Source of the DNA: Phallusia mammillata
Taxonomy: Eukaryota > Chordata > Ascidiacea > Phlebobranchia > Ascidiidae
Direction: 5' to 3'
Assembly: GCA_003260075.1 (NCBI GenBank)
Contig: QLIY01000898.1
Span: 1 to 64,000, forward strand
DNA length: 64,000 nucleotides
Position 1 is the stretch's first letter. Every line of letters starts with the position of its first letter. Below, piece after piece: positions 13,701-26,500 of this stretch. Below the pieces are notes generated by a model. That model worked only from the letters and a program-made list of their open reading frames with translations. It searched no databases and was not told the DNA's origin. The position numbers were made by a program, and so were the translations under genes.

Positions 13701-16700
13701 CAAATCGGATTATTCTGGAGTGTTCGTGGCTTTCCCAGCAAAGTCAACCCATGACTAAGAGGTTTTATTTTCAACTGTACAATGCCGAGTCACTTTATTA
13801 ACTCAGCGCCGACAAGTTATGTGGTTGAGTTTTACCCCGAGACGGCCCTTGACCTTGAAGGCTTGTCTGTGACCTTCAAGTGACGTGGTGGGGTAAAGTT
13901 ATTGGTGAACTGGAGAGCTGCTCGGCTCCTGCATAGTAATTCTTCTGTGCTTTAGTCCATTAGTTGACCCCTTACTTTTACTGGGCGAGTTGATGTTCTC
14001 TAGACATCAGATAGCCAAGAGCACAAAGCTCTTCAAATTGTAAAAATGCTCATTTAAGTTTCCATAACTCGGTGTTTTAAGCCAGCTTGAGCACAATATT
14101 ATTAGACTTTACAACTTTATCCCTTGGCACTAACCCAACAAAATACAATTGCCCACAAAAGCCAGTAATGTATGCAATACTGCAAAACAGGGAAATAATT
14201 GGTGGTGTTATAGGAAAATTAAAGACTTTAAGTTAACGTTATTGCGGATTTCAGAGACTAATTTAATTCATTACGGCATATCTTGAAACGTTGATGGCGG
14301 TACAATAATGTTAAGTATAAGAGAATTGAAATATTTTTTGGGAAAAAAAACATTTGACCCTTTTGTTCTTTTGAGGCAGCAAAAACTTGACAAACTTTTG
14401 ATTTCACTATTTCCCACGTTACAGTCCTCAAGAAGTAAAAAACGCAAATGCTTAGTCGAACAGGTGCCATATTACTGTCAAGAAAACCGCTTGTGACATT
14501 TTCTACCGATTTGGGCCAATTTATGTTCAACAACAAGGCTGTATGCGGTCGAGCCAAGGAACAGATTGGAAATATCGTTCATAATTATCCAGCTTTATTG
14601 ACCAATACAGGTAACCAAAACGACCTCTGGTAACCTTTATTTGCAACCAAAATGACCTTTGGTGACCTTTACCGGTGCTTTTGAACGTGTGAGCAAATTT
14701 ATCAGGGCAAAGGTTGCCTTTTATGGGTAACAAAGTTGAAAATGCGCAATTTGGCATTTTTTCCCGGCGATTAGGAATACTTGGGCCTTGTTTTCCTATG
14801 ATTTAACTAAATTTGAATTTGACTTTAATGTTATTTGTACAACTAAAGATCTTTAACAGAAGTGAATTTTCCTGAATATGTTATAAGTTTTAGCAAACTG
14901 CATCTTTCCCAATACTAGTTTTTAGGCACATTTTTTAACATATGTTCTATGAAAATCATTTTTCTTATTGTCCAATATCATGTACAACTTTAAGTTTTTG
15001 TACATCATTAATATTAGCGCCATGAAAAAGGATGGGCGCTTGTAACAACTACTGTACTTTACCCATAAGCAGTATTGCGCACTTTAAGATTCATTATAGC
15101 CGCTCCTGAAAGTGATTTAACCTTTTTTTGTCCTGATATTTTTAGGGGGGGGGGTTTTAGGCACATTTTTTAACATATGTTTTATGAAAATTATTTTTCT
15201 TCCAATATCATGTATAACTTTAAGTTTTTGTACATCATTAATATTAGCGCCATGAAAAAGGATGGACGCTTGTAACAACTACTGTACTTTACCCATAAGC
15301 AGTATTGTGCACTTTAAGATTCATTAGCCGCTCCTGAAAGTGATTTAACCTTTTTTTGTCCTGATATTTTTAAGATAACGTGGCGTACATGATATGAAGC
15401 GGACTTTTTCTAGGCTGCTTTACAAGGCACTCTTTGTTATTTGCGTCAGTTTTACCGATAAAACTGGATATTGGTACTCGGTTTGTTTATTATCACAAAA
15501 GTCTAACATGGAAACGAATAATAAACATTACTAGAATGTGTCGGTGCAAATGGACGCGTCGTTTGCACCTTGATGTCATCGAAGCAAGATTTAATAAAAG
15601 TAAATAAACAGTAACATATACTGGCTTTTGTTCAGGGTACACCTGCATAGAGTTGTAAGTCATGCCTGGTAGGGACGAAAGTTCAAAAAACAGACTTGAT
15701 TCGGACCTGACTTTACACTTTTATAAACTTGCTTATACCACTCTGTACCAGTAAGTTTTATGATGGTTCAAGTCGTCTAGAGTGAAACTTAATGAAACAC
15801 TTGTTTGATTAATTTGAGAGGGGGGGGGGAAAGCAAGATTTAATAAAAGTAAATAAACAGTAACATATACTGGCTTTTTTTCAGGGTACACCTGCAAAGA
15901 GTTAGTCAGGCCTGGTTGGAGCGTAGGTTTAAAAAATGGACTTGAAACTTGCTTATACCACCCTGTACCAGTAAGTTTTATGATGGTTTATGTCGTCTAG
16001 AGTGAAACTTAATGAAACACTTGTTTGATTAATTTGAGACAGTTCGTGGCAATTACTGGGCCTCACTTCAATCACGATGACCAAAATAGATAAACGCGAG
16101 TTTTAAATTACGAAAACTTTGACTTTACGCAAGTCGGACTCGACTGAAATTGTGGCACGGGTATAAAAACGTTGGTTCAGCTCTTTTCTCGATTAAGAGA
16201 AATCTGCTGTTCTTTATGGAGCTCGATGGTTCTTTGCTGTTTATTTGTTGCCAAACAGTCCGTGACCTCTTCACAACACTAAGATTTAATTTAAATATTT
16301 GTACAGCTTACGATTTTCAAAAATAGAAACCTAAAATGCCAAGAACCCGAATCTAAATTGAGCTTCACCGCGAAAGTTTTGAATTAACTTGTTAAGGCCG
16401 CCGCAAACTCCCCGAAAAAACACTTAAAATACCAAAGTTCCGCCTAAGTTGGGAGAAAAGCACTTTATCGTTGCCAGCCAAGGATCCTAAACAGCACCTT
16501 GGTCTATCGGAGTGAATATCTGCACACCGCGTCTTATCACAAGGTAGGGATTACGCTACTTTGCACCAGCTCCTCGCAATTTTGTGGTCACCTGCGGAGC
16601 GATACAAAGACATCGAGCGCTTTAACTGTTACGTCACTTAGCACTACCCTCTACTGATGGCATAATACATTTTCTTGTTTGTTTGACCTTTAGAGACAAA

Positions 16701-19700
16701 AAAATTGAACTAGCTTTGTGCAGCCAAGTGTAAATAACGCGAAAGGTCACCAGCACCGTGTGTGAATATGTGCATTACTGGCCAACATTTCTTTTGAGAA
16801 CGACATTCTTTTGTTGTTGTTTTTATGTTTTTGCTTTTTTTATCCAAGGTTTAGACCACAAAGAACAAAAACTATTAAATATGCTGTTAGAATTAAGTGA
16901 GCTACAATTTGGGTTGACTGCACGAAGTTCGTTGGCTAACCCGCTTTTGGTGCCTTAACCATGCTAGCCACTGTTGCGTAAAAAAACACGCTCACGTGAC
17001 AAGAACTTGACGCCACGCCCTGTTTTTGCAATTCCCCGAAAACTCAGGCAAAGCTTGTGATGGAGGTCATCAGCAATGCTGTGGCGTTTCCGTCAATTGT
17101 GGGGGGGGGGATTGTTTCATAGAGATTACAAGCGCTTATTTTTGTTCGAAATTTGGTAGCTTTAAAATGGTTGACTGCAAGTTCGTTGGCTAACCCGATG
17201 TTGGTGCCTTAACCATGTTTTGACCCCAACCATGCTAGCCACTGTTGCGTAAAGAAACACGGCCACGTGACAAGCACTTGACGCCATGTTTTTGCAATTC
17301 GCCGAAAACTCAGGCAAAGCTTGTGATGGAGGTCATCAGCAATGCTGTGGCGTTTCCGTCAATTGTGTACCACTTAATGTTTGCAAAGTTGCAAAATTAT
17401 CAAGCTAAAGAATCGGGTTAAAATTTTGCTAGACCGTTGGGGGGGGGGATACAACTTAATGTTTGCAAAGCAAAATTATCAAGCTAAAGAATCGGGTTAA
17501 AATTTTGCTAGACCGTTCCGTCTAAATCTTGAGTTCAAAAACAAATAAAAAAACATGAACTTTGTCGAAACTGGCATTTGCAGGTTCTTATTCGAATAGA
17601 ACAGTTACAGTTTTCCCCGACAGGCAAAAAACGTCAAGAAAATTTCTATGGGCTCTTATTTGCCATGTATGTTTGCCACCCCTCATGCGACAAACACAAA
17701 AGCCTTTGAGCAACGCAAAGGGCACGGAAACACGATCAAGATAAGGGAAGTCAAATAAAAAAGAGAGAGAGTATCAAAATGTGAACGGTAAACGACCCAA
17801 CCCCGCTTAAAGAATTCGACAAACAAAAAACTAAACCTTCGGTAAACAACTCGCCATTCAATCGGAAGACAAGCCTACCTGGATTGTGAAGCAATTAATG
17901 CCGTTTTCGCAGAAGAAATAAGGCCATTGTTCGCTGCTGCATGAAGTATAAGGTCCACTGCTTGGTACTTCTGTCCACAATGTTGAATTTTTGGCGCCCT
18001 CGGCTGCAAATAGAAAACGTTGGATTTTGTTGATACCCAATATTACAACGAATGTTCCATATTTTGCATGCATCTTAGCATATACACAGCAAGCTCTCTG
18101 AGGACCACAGTGAGCAGCATTGGATGTACAGGCTGTGGCCGCACACTATTTTATGTGCAGCATAGATTTTCATGTGTCTGGGAATACACACAAGCTCCCT
18201 AAGTACACTAAGGACCACTGTGAGCAACAAAACCATATTGGGTCACAAAGCATAGAATTGTGCTCCCGAATGTTAACAATTATTACAATTAGATGGATTT
18301 TCCTAAAATAGAATATACCGCTGTGTCGAATTTGTTGCTAAAATGCCCGAAAACCGCTACCTGTCCCTGAGCTTAAACGCCTTCACTTTAAATTTACGTG
18401 GTTATCGATTTTTTCATTCTTAGCCGAACCCCAAGGCTTGGGCGGGCGGGCGGACGCAGTCTGTTTAAACATAATAAAAATACCATGCGGGTGCTGTTGT
18501 TTAAATAAGGTTTTCTTTACAGGTGGAAAGGTCACGAGAGCACGAATTGAATTTTACGTTTTAACCACCTTTTTACTGGTTTAAGTCGTTTGCTAGCATC
18601 GCTAGGTCTATGTACTATGTACTGGTAACTGAATATCGTAAGATGGCTGAATTGGCTGCCTGCACTCTAAGTTGGCGTTCAAAACGCACACCTCAAGGGA
18701 TTATTGAAGGGTAAATCAGTCAATGCACTATAAATAAATTAAAATTATGGCTGCAAAAGGGCCAAAAAAGTCACTTTAAAGTCAATTTTGGCCTCTTGCC
18801 ACGTGTGAAAAGATTTGAAAAAAAAACAATACTTTTTTATGTTTGTTGAAAGCGTAAAAATGTTCGACATATAGTAGGTATTTCGTCCAAACAATATGTA
18901 CAAATTTTGTCAGCATATCTTTTGGGAAATACTATACAAATCTGTATCTAATTTTTGCAAACTTTCTGTTGTCAATCATATCAGTAAGTTATCGCCAAAC
19001 ATTGAAAAACAATGATTTTAAGGTGATTTTCTAAAATGTTATAAAAAATGTTTGAACACGTTTGAGAAATATATACCGACACGAAAAAGCGACGCTTTGA
19101 CATTACAAGTTCCGGTAATTATTTATTAAATCAGTGTTTTAAAATCCAAGATGGTTTTTTAATAGTTAATAATTAACTTCACAAAGCTATTGAAGAAACT
19201 GTTTCGCAATTTGCGATTTTGTTTTTGATTTGAAAACGTCACAAGTACTGACGTCGCGTTTACTGAACCGTGACGAAAAAATGAAAAACCGACTTTCGAT
19301 GACCCCTTGCCTACTTGAAAACGCAACTCAATATCCACAGTTAAAATCATCAAAAGCTTTTTTCAAAACTATCCTAATATTTCTGCCTGAACGGAAAATC
19401 GCAAACCTTAACGTGCCTCAGTTGTAAATTATCAAATGTCATGACGTTTTCGTTGTCCACTGTCACCAGGAAATGAATCAACATGATTTATGGTTTTTAA
19501 ATTCGACCACTGTGAATAAACATTGACGTAGTGTATTTTGTCCATAATAATTTAACCATGCTTCATGACATGACATTAAATAAGATATTGCTGTCAGGCA
19601 TAATGTATGAAGGAGTATTGCTCTAGTAACTGCTGGAAGAGCAATACCTGTTTATATACTGACAAGACATTTCTTTTTAAAGAGTGACGTATTTTGGTAA

Positions 19701-20579
19701 ACCACAAATAAAAACTAATTAAGTAACAATTGCAAAAATCATTACCATTCTAATATTGCGTGTTAAACCAGCGGTGCGCGACCCTCAAACTAATGCGAGT
19801 TAATGAACAGACGCTGTGCTGTCCGCAAAGACGTTAAAATTTTAAATAATGTGTAACTCGCTTTTCAATACAGTGTGGGCGGCTAAATCTAATTATTTTT
19901 CACTTTCAGAAAAAATCAATGCCCCGGGTTCAATTTTTTGCGACTTTTTAATTGTGGCCGAAATTACGAAATTTAATTGATGGTTGTCAACACAATACAA
20001 GGGTATTTGGTAAGTGACAAAGATAAAGCCAATCTGTGTATACCCCTGTCTAGTCATGTTAAATGCAATGGTGGGATTCACATTTTTTGTCAGCCGGTTC
20101 TATCGCACAAGTCATATTTTTCAGCTGGCCATTGACAGTAACCAGTAATGCTAACCGGTTCGCTGATCTCATGAAAGGGGGGGGGGGTAAATTCAATCTG
20201 TGTTTTACCCTCTGCACTAGTCATGTTAAATGCAGTGGTGGGAATTTTTTGTCAGCTGGTTCTATCACAAAAGTCATCTTTTTCAGCTGGATCTTAAAGA
20301 TCGGTGTATAAGTTAAGATGCAAAAATCCATTGACAGTAACCAGTAATGCTAACCAGTTCGTTGATTTCATAAAATTTTGTGAGACCGTTTTATAAAACC
20401 GGTGCGAACCGGCTTAATCCCACCACTGGTTAAGCCTATCAGAAATCAAGTTTAAACATTCCTGCATTAAACGATCAAATGAAATCAAAATTTTTCAGAA
20501 ATCGAGCAATCTTACCTGGAATGCCGCTTCCCTGGAGTATTGAAACGATAAGACAAACCAGAAAAGGTTTTAAATCCAT
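1646..20579 (-). CDS. LDL-receptor class A repeat protein, secreted or membrane-bound (5' part, exons scattered)
   Basis: Multi-exon gene on the minus strand, assembled by eye. Exons: 20579-20516 (signal peptide), 18003-17879, 11042-10870, [missing exon], 6906-6776, 1746-1646. The first three join in phase and give a signal peptide, a short Ser/Thr-containing stretch, then a complete LDLa module (Cys pattern ending CDGHDDCGDSSDEWMLC) and most of a second. Exons 6906-6776 and 1746-1646 also join in phase (AG|A) and complete another LDLa with the Ca-binding signature CDWRDDCGDGSDE. Exon 3 ends in phase 2 but the exon at 6906 starts in phase 0 and lacks the first two cysteines of its module, so at least one exon lies undetected between 10870 and 6906. 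The 1646 exon ends in phase 1 after another Cys pair, so the gene continues left. LDLa modules bind Ca2+ and extracellular ligands. Which family member this is (LDLR/LRP, SCO-spondin-like, protease) cannot be told. Confidence 0.7.
2591..2910. mobile_element. hAT-type MITE
   Basis: Left end CAGGGGTTCTTAACCAGGGG and right end AAAGGTTAAGAAACACTG are imperfect inverted copies with the CAG..GGTT ends of hAT non-autonomous elements. Flanking 8-mers TTTTAGGT and TTTTAGAT match at 7 of 8 positions, the expected hAT target-site duplication length. No transposase inside. Confidence 0.7.
3278..3545. mobile_element. Inverted-repeat insert flanked by a perfect 15-bp direct repeat
   Basis: TTTAATGTAGTTTTT occurs at 3278-3292 and again at 3531-3545. 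Immediately inside lies a roughly 42-bp inverted repeat (3293 onward and ending 3453, key CAGACTGAAAACTTTGACAA) and about 77 bp more. A 15-bp flank is longer than hAT or Tc1 duplications and resembles LINE-mediated retroposition. Confidence 0.55.
6776..6906 (-). CDS. LDLa gene exon: Cys3-Cys6 half of one module plus start of the next
   Basis: Acceptor TTTTCACCAG and donor AG|GTATG. The translation contains CALPQNYVCDGINHCGDHSD and then CGPEKKFLCDNGR. The SDE acidic motif and the DG..HC spacing are those of LDLa. The donor phase 2 fits the acceptor at 1746, where the module is completed. This is one of the best-supported exons in the left 20 kb. Confidence 0.75.
6907..10869. other. Intron(s) of the LDLa gene; expected missing exon not found
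   Basis: Phase arithmetic requires an exon here with length 1 modulo 3. I could not identify it. The stretch 9231-9400 is open on both strands (plus-strand reading includes FCNIHGRCFVFADRFD; minus-strand reading includes NIAKTGGTPIIFAARLSSL) but has no clear LDLa cysteines. A MITE lies at 9054-9230. Duplicated allelic blocks 10476-10644 and 10655-10826 flank a G-run. Confidence 0.35.
9054..9230. mobile_element. hAT-type MITE with perfect 8-bp target-site duplication
   Basis: Starts CAGTGAATTTCAAACTGAGT, ends ATGTTGAGAACCACTA. Flanked by TTTTAGTC at 9046-9053 and TTTTAGTC at 9231-9238. Interior contains GCCGCGACACACTAGTG, a phrase common near the ends of one hAT MITE class. 177 bp, no coding capacity. 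Confidence 0.8.
10870..11042 (-). CDS. LDLa gene exon 3: end of LDLa 1 and most of LDLa 2
   Basis: Acceptor CCTTTAG and donor AG|GTAAGC. The translation carries CDGHDDCGDSSDEWMLC (acidic Ca-binding Cys4-Cys6 half) and then a second module with CDGTKDCKGGEDE. A truncated, slightly different copy of the same exon lies at 11526-11584 beside a G-run; I treat it as the other allele, not a tandem exon. Confidence 0.7.
11043..17878. other. Intron of the LDLa gene: allelic duplicate blocks, no gene
   Basis: Duplicate pairs: 10980-11515 with 11526-12020; about 11900-12176 with 12178-12440 (across the single n at 12177); 14920-15144 with 15155-15370; 15580-15819 with 15830-16040; 16915-17100 with 17160-17366; 17370-17438 with 17449-17520. 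Apart from the exon copy at 11526-11584, nothing codes convincingly. Confidence 0.4.
11526..11584 (-). pseudogene. Partial second copy of LDLa exon 3 (allelic assembly duplicate)
   Basis: Repeats the upstream half of the exon at 10870-11042 with few substitutions, and the duplicated flanking intron continues to about 12020. The copy starts exactly at the G-run 11516-11525, so the truncation coincides with an assembly junction rather than a biological breakpoint. Confidence 0.6.
17879..18003 (-). CDS. LDLa gene exon 2: N-terminal half of the first LDLa module
   Basis: Acceptor TTTGCAG and donor CAG|GTAGG flank 125 bases open in the phase set by the signal-peptide exon. The end reads CSSEQWPYFFCENGINCF, the first three cysteines of an LDLa module. 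The remaining three are supplied by the exon at 11042. A split between Cys3 and Cys4 explains why single-frame searches see only half modules. Confidence 0.65.
18645..18705 (+). repeat. Possible tRNA-derived SINE head
   Basis: GATGGCTGAATTGGCTGCC followed about 15 bases later by GGCGTTCAAAACGC resembles pol III A and B boxes. No full cloverleaf or 3' tail was confirmed. Confidence 0.3.
20066..20428. mobile_element. hAT-like MITE, present as two allelic copies across a G-run
   Basis: Ends GAACCGGCTTAATCCCACCA-CTG at 20428; the inverse CAGTGGTGGGA opens the second copy at 20233 and (as CAATGGTGGGA) the first at 20066. Both starts are preceded by GTTAAATG; the right flank is GTTAAGCC, only partly matching. 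The unit is about 196 bp; the larger span arises because the G-run 20177-20187 separates two versions of its left part. Confidence 0.65.
20516..20579 (-). CDS. Signal-peptide first coding exon of the LDLa gene
   Basis: Reading leftwards from the ATG at 20579-20577, 21 codons give M-D-L-K followed by a hydrophobic core (PFLVCLIVSILQG) and small residues, typical of a cleaved signal peptide. The exon ends CCA G|GTAAG. The phase-1 end matches the phase of the exon at 18003 exactly. The start is the only ATG in the exon. Confidence 0.65.
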
Positions 20580-23500
20580 TTGTTGCTGATAACAAAATTA
20601 CAAATCAAAAACCGCGTATTTTCAACCTGAAAGCAGATGCATTTGAATGATAAGAGCTAGAAAGGTGGCGCTTTTGATAAAAAAACTCAAATTTGCATTT
20701 CTGCGTTTTTTTTCCTTGCTGCGCCTCAGATAAAAGATTTCCTGTGTATCTTGCCAAAGGTCGCACCGCAACACCAAGAACACTGTCTCAATTGGGGGGG
20801 GGGCCTCAAATTTGCATTTCTGCGTTTTTTTTTTACTTGCTGCGCCTCAGATAAAAGATTTCCTGCGTATCTTGCCAAAGGTCGCACCGCAACACCAAGA
20901 ACACTGTCTCAATTAGTCACGCTACAAAAATCTACAACGTACTGAACGCGGGCGGCTGACAGGTGCTTCGTCGGATGAGCGCTAGATAGGCGGATTTTCA
21001 GTTATTTGATTTTTACTCAAAAATAACCAAAAATACACATTGACTTAACATCTGGCATAAATATGGAAATATGCGCAAACAAAGATTGAATGAAAAGTCA
21101 ATTACCTCGTGAGGGCACAAAATTTTAAACGCGTTTTATATGATGTAAACTTCAGCTGTTTTCAACGCAAGAGAGAAAGCACATTAGTGTTGATACAAAT
21201 TGCAATCATAATGACGAAACACACCGCATTCTTACGTCACTATGAACATTTCCGGTGCCACACTTTCAAACTTCCTAAAGTCAGGTCAAAATAGGTTCGC
21301 TACCTTTTTAGAAATCTACAACATTCCAAAATAACCATTTTTGATGAATAAGCTTAGTTCTAAACCTATCGATTTAACTACGGGTACGAATTCCTACCAG
21401 AAGTAACGTATCATCCCTTAGGCCTGTAAAATGGGTTCATCAAAGTGCCTCGTGTAATTATCTGTTAAAACTTGGGCGCCTGCACAACGCTAGTGAGAAA
21501 AGTCGCAGTTCAATAGACGACCACACCAGAAAGACTATTTTTATAAATTGGTAGCAATACATTTAAACCGTCTTAAGTACAATTAAGCAACATATTGTAG
21601 CTTAAACGGGGGGGGGGGACCTGTAAAATGGGTTCATCAAAGTGCCTCGTGTAATTTTCTGCAGAAAACTTGGGCGACCGCACTACGCTAGTGAGAAAAC
21701 CCTCAGTTCAATAGACGACCACACCAGAAAGACTGTTTTTATAAAGTGGTAGCAATATATTTAAACCGTCTTAAGTACAATTAAGCAACATATTGTAGCT
21801 TAAACGCATGCTACTTCTGTTGTCGTTAAACTTACCACTTCTGTTAGTTAAATTGTAGTTGATAGGTAACCGTTCCGAATACGCCTGCCTATTTCTTAAA
21901 AAAACGCTAAATAATCTACTTTTAAGGGCCTAACTAACATTACTGATTGTACGACAGCTACAATGTGACCTGGCCAAAAAGGTTGTGACCCAAACGGTAT
22001 AAAGCCTCTCAATTCTGTATGGGTTCGCCGCAGGAGCACAAGCGCGTATTTCCCGCAGGCGCAAGGAAAGAAAGGCCGGTCTCGCGAAAAGCCCTTGCCG
22101 TGCACTCTATAATTAAGTTAACTAATAAGCGAAGAGAAATTGACGTTTATTAGCAGTTCCAACTTACCAAGCCTAGTACAAGAGACTGTAGATTAACATG
22201 CTTTTCTGTTTAGCAATCTTGTTAAACCTAAATCATTTGCAACCTTGGCGCATATAAAAGGTGACGCTATGTCCATTAAACTGTAAATAATTTCGAATTA
22301 CACCTTTAACGCCATTGTCATGCCGTGTTTAAGAATGCCTAAACAAACGTTTCATACAAATATTGAGTTAACTCTTGAATTTAGTGGCAAAAAACGCGAA
22401 ATTCTACGGCTCAAGTTATTTGCTCTGCGTGACGATATAATGCCATAACACGGCATATAGCTTTTACCCTTTCCCTAGCCGAGCCCAACGTTGCTAACAT
22501 GGCGGGGGGGGGGTATGGCGTGTTTGAGAATGCCTAAGCAAACGTTTCAGAAAAACGTATTGCGTTAACACTTGAATTTAGTGGCAAAAAACGCGAAATT
22601 CTACGGCTTAGGTTATTTGCTCTGCGTGACGATATAATACCATAACTCGGCGTATAGCTTTTACCCTTTCCCTAGCCGAGCCCAACGTTGCTAACATGGC
22701 GTAGCAAATGCGGAACAACGTGCGCGAACCTAGCATTTGTACCTCGGTATTGATTTTGGCGTTTTTCGCGGCATCAGTCCACGGTTTCGTCGCCATCAGG
22801 ACTTCACTGACTCCTGCAATGACTACAATGGGCCGCTTAAAAACTGGGTTCAGCGGAAGCAAAAACTGGGGCATGTAAATCTAAAAACAACACCTTTCAC
22901 TTGCTGCGCAAACGGTGCATCAACACTATAGTACGTATGTATACGTATGTAAAGAATGAATTGCGCAAGGGTTGGGTAAGGAGATATTGCTTATTGTTGG
23001 GGGGGGGGATAAATCTATAAACAACACCTTTCACTTGCTGCGCAAATGGTGCATCAACACTACATATGCAAAGAATGAATTGCGCAAGGGTTGGGTAAGG
23101 AGATATTGCTTATTGTTTTTGGTAATTTGTGATTGCTTTTCGGACGGAAATAGGGATTATATCAAAACCAGCTTGCAAACATCTGCTTTTGTAAGATATA
23201 TGATGCGCTCGCACGCAAGTAAATGGGCAAGCAGAAAGCAATTTGGGAATTGATTCGTGGGGTGAATATCACCATATTCAACCGAAAATTCCTTTGGAGG
23301 AAAATCGTTATAAACTGCTGTATGCCAGGCCCATTTAAGGCGTTATGGTCGCTGGTCTGCATCGACGCTTGAGGGCTGATCCCAGTATGTGTTTAAACCA
23401 TGCATATGGGCCTACCTTTCATAAAATTTTGGATTTTATTGTTGGGTGCACATTTGTCATCCAATTAACTGGGCTTAAAAATTCAAACAGAATTGGTCCT

Positions 23501-26500
23501 TACTCCTTTGTATTTCTTTAACTTAACTTACCACTTCTTTAACCTAGCAGCAGCAGCGGTGAAAAATCGTTCTGGGAAAACTTCACAAATCACCTTGATG
23601 GTTTCAAAAATTGGCAGGACTAACTCCGGAAGCCTTTGGGCCTAAATTATTCATGAAATCAGTCCCTTGGGATGTTTGGGTGGCGTGTAGGGATCTTGTA
23701 ACGCGCCCGAGACGCCCTGGAGCTCCTTTAATTAACAGCTTTCTATCTCTAATTGCCACTACATGCTAACTAGTCGTGTGGCGCCCTGAACAGCGAAGGA
23801 ACACGAGAAAATACAAGAGCCTTAGTGGACTAAATTGCGTCCTTGAGGAATACCGATTTTTTGGTTAGGGCGTTGAACAACATGAACCAGAACGGATTTT
23901 TTTACGAAGCTGTAAAAACAGTCATGAAGACAAGGTTAAGATGTTTTTCTTAGATCAGTGAATCTCAAACTGTTTGAGTTTTCCGTACACTTTTAAAATA
24001 TTAAAGAAAAAATATGCCAAGAAAAAAACAATCTGCATCTGTAAAGTTTCTAGTTAGCCCTATTTTAGTCTCAACTCAGCATCTTTAGCGTCATGAATAA
24101 GACTGCTTTTTGTAACAATTTGATCAAAATCAGTTGATACCATTGTCATACACACCTTCATTTGATATACAAGGTCTAAAGGTGCAATATATTATTCTTT
24201 AAGTCAAAATCCGGTAAAACAATAAACATGTGCAAGTAAAACAGGAAATAAAAGAACAATATCCCAATATGACGTTACAGAAAATGTCCTGCGTTGCGCA
24301 TTAATATCCTTACATTTTTTTTAAATGTTCCAAACTGGACGAAGCTGTAATTCATAGACGCCAATAAATTATCAGTAACTTTTGCACAGATGGGCTACAC
24401 TTTTGCACATACAGGTCTGTCATCTAAATCTACGTATCTTTGGTTTCTGATAAAAGCCGCATCTCAATGTTTGTGTAACTTATCAACGATGACACTCACA
24501 ATTTGGTCCTTGTTTGCGCCTGACAGCGGTTTTTCCTGCGTCTGAAGATCAAATTTAACCTGCTCTTCAGTCTGTCACTTGTGGTCTGTTTGCCAAGAAG
24601 TTTTAAGCACTTTATGGCAGCTCTATGAAGTTATGAATGATAACCGTTATCTACTTTCTAAATGCCAAAAAATATTTACAAAGCAGATTAACATGAACAA
24701 TAAACGCTTTTATAATATTCTAAACCACGCTTTATGAATGGATTTCAACAAAAAAATGTCAATCAAAATCGTGGAACTTTTCGTTAAGGTGGAGAAAATA
24801 TTAGTATGGATAAAAAACGTAAAAAACATAAATTAGATAGAGTAAATTAGATCTCGGCGGAGTAACTCTTGGCTTAATATTAATGTATTTAGACGTTAAT
24901 CCGTCTTACTAAGAATATAATACAAGTAATTACACGTTGCTCTGAAGTTAACCCGGTGTAAAACACTTAAACGTGTTTACGGTAGGTCCCGGGTGTTTTG
25001 CCTTACATCCCGTCTATGTCAAGCCCAAAACGGCGTAGATCAATCAACAACGAGCAAATTTGCCGGAGCGACAAGGCCTGTCTGCAATGTTATTGCCCCA
25101 TCGATTGCTTGAAAACATAGCAATCTATGTAAAGGCTGAAATAGAACACAGGCAGGTGTACCAGGTGGAAAATCGTTCAAATGATAGACCATCACAGGGA
25201 TAAAAGTAATCGGACAACAAGATTGAACCTATAGATAACAGCCGGCTGTCTGGGTTATGAACATCTGAGATTGAAAGCTTTTCCCGACTTGTGTGAAGAA
25301 ACAAATTTAACATAGATTTTTCAACAACTTTACGTCAACGAATTCCACAAAATGTGATAGGCTTTCAAAATGGAAAGTCATTTTTGTACAACCTCTTTAA
25401 ATAGTTTATTTATCATAAAAACAACCCTGCAATCGCGTTTGAGTAGAACCATATATTGGCATTTTAAATCAATCTGTTTCAGACGGTGTGCAGTTGTTAT
25501 GCTTACGTTACAAACACATTTTTAAACGAGCTTTAGATTTAGACAATCAACTGTAACACTATAAGTTAAGAACACAAGTGGTAGTAACGAATTATGCTAA
25601 GGGCTCGATTTTTCTTTAGACAAAAAACTTTTATTCGAGCAGAAACCAAAATAACACACAAATCTCTTGTCACAGTTCGACTTAAACACGTGAATTTCTT
25701 TTTGCTTTAACTTCTATGACGGTGTAGCTGCAGCGGATTTAGCCCTTTCAACACCAAACCTCAACTCTTTTTTATAACGTTCCAACAATACGAATTTGTT
25801 CTGGTTCTGTGGGTTTCTCAATAGTGCGCCCTTAAACGGTTTTGATAAATCCACCATCACCTAATGAATATAAGTTTAAAAAAAATCGTTTTCAAACCCA
25901 TACTGCAACAATATACATTAACGCGACAAAGGGCAATTTTCAGTTCTCGTACTGCCTCCTGATTGTCGAAAAATACATTAAAAAAATAAAAAACAAACAA
26001 TAGGCTATACATTAAATTAGGTCTGCTATATATGAACGTGGGGCAAACATAATCAAATGTATGATGAAGATGTTAAAAAACACTGGCCTAGTGCAATTGT
26101 ATTTTCTTTTACCAAACGAAATAAACTCAACTCTTTTTGCATGCGTCCAACAACGCTTTCATTGCACAAGCCTTTCGAAAGTTTGCCGACTAATTTTGTT
26201 GTTATAATCTACCTCAGCCACGGAACAGGAAATTACCTGTTACCCTAGCAAAATGTCAACTCCGCGTCAAGAGCGTTTTCGACTAACGTTTAACCCAGTA
26301 GTTCTCAAACTGTGCGTCGCGACGCCCTGGTGCATCGTTTCAATCTTCCAAGGGCGTCGCAGAATAGTTACGTTCCGTGGCTTTTTGTTGTTGTATCAAT
26401 AAACACAGCTTTAATAATAAGTTTCCTCATTAACTTTTATTTGCTGGTGCGTCGCAAGTCCAGAAAACTTTTCCAGGGGCGTCGCAGCAAAAAACCGTTT

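Larger units (their letters stand above)
18004..20515. other. First intron of the LDLa gene: repeats only
   Basis: Contains a tRNA-like SINE head near 18650-18705, a small fold-back near 19587-19660 (GGAGTATTGCTCTAG ... CTGGAAGAGCAATACC) related to the larger element in the HCF gene, and the hAT-like repeat at 20066-20428. No exon seen. Confidence 0.4.

Noticed and set aside
16758..16958. Plus-strand reading with LDHKEQKLLNMLLELSELQF
   Set aside because: Looks helical and follows a pyrimidine tract, but no donor, no partner exon and no recognisable family; part is repeated in the allelic block at 17160.
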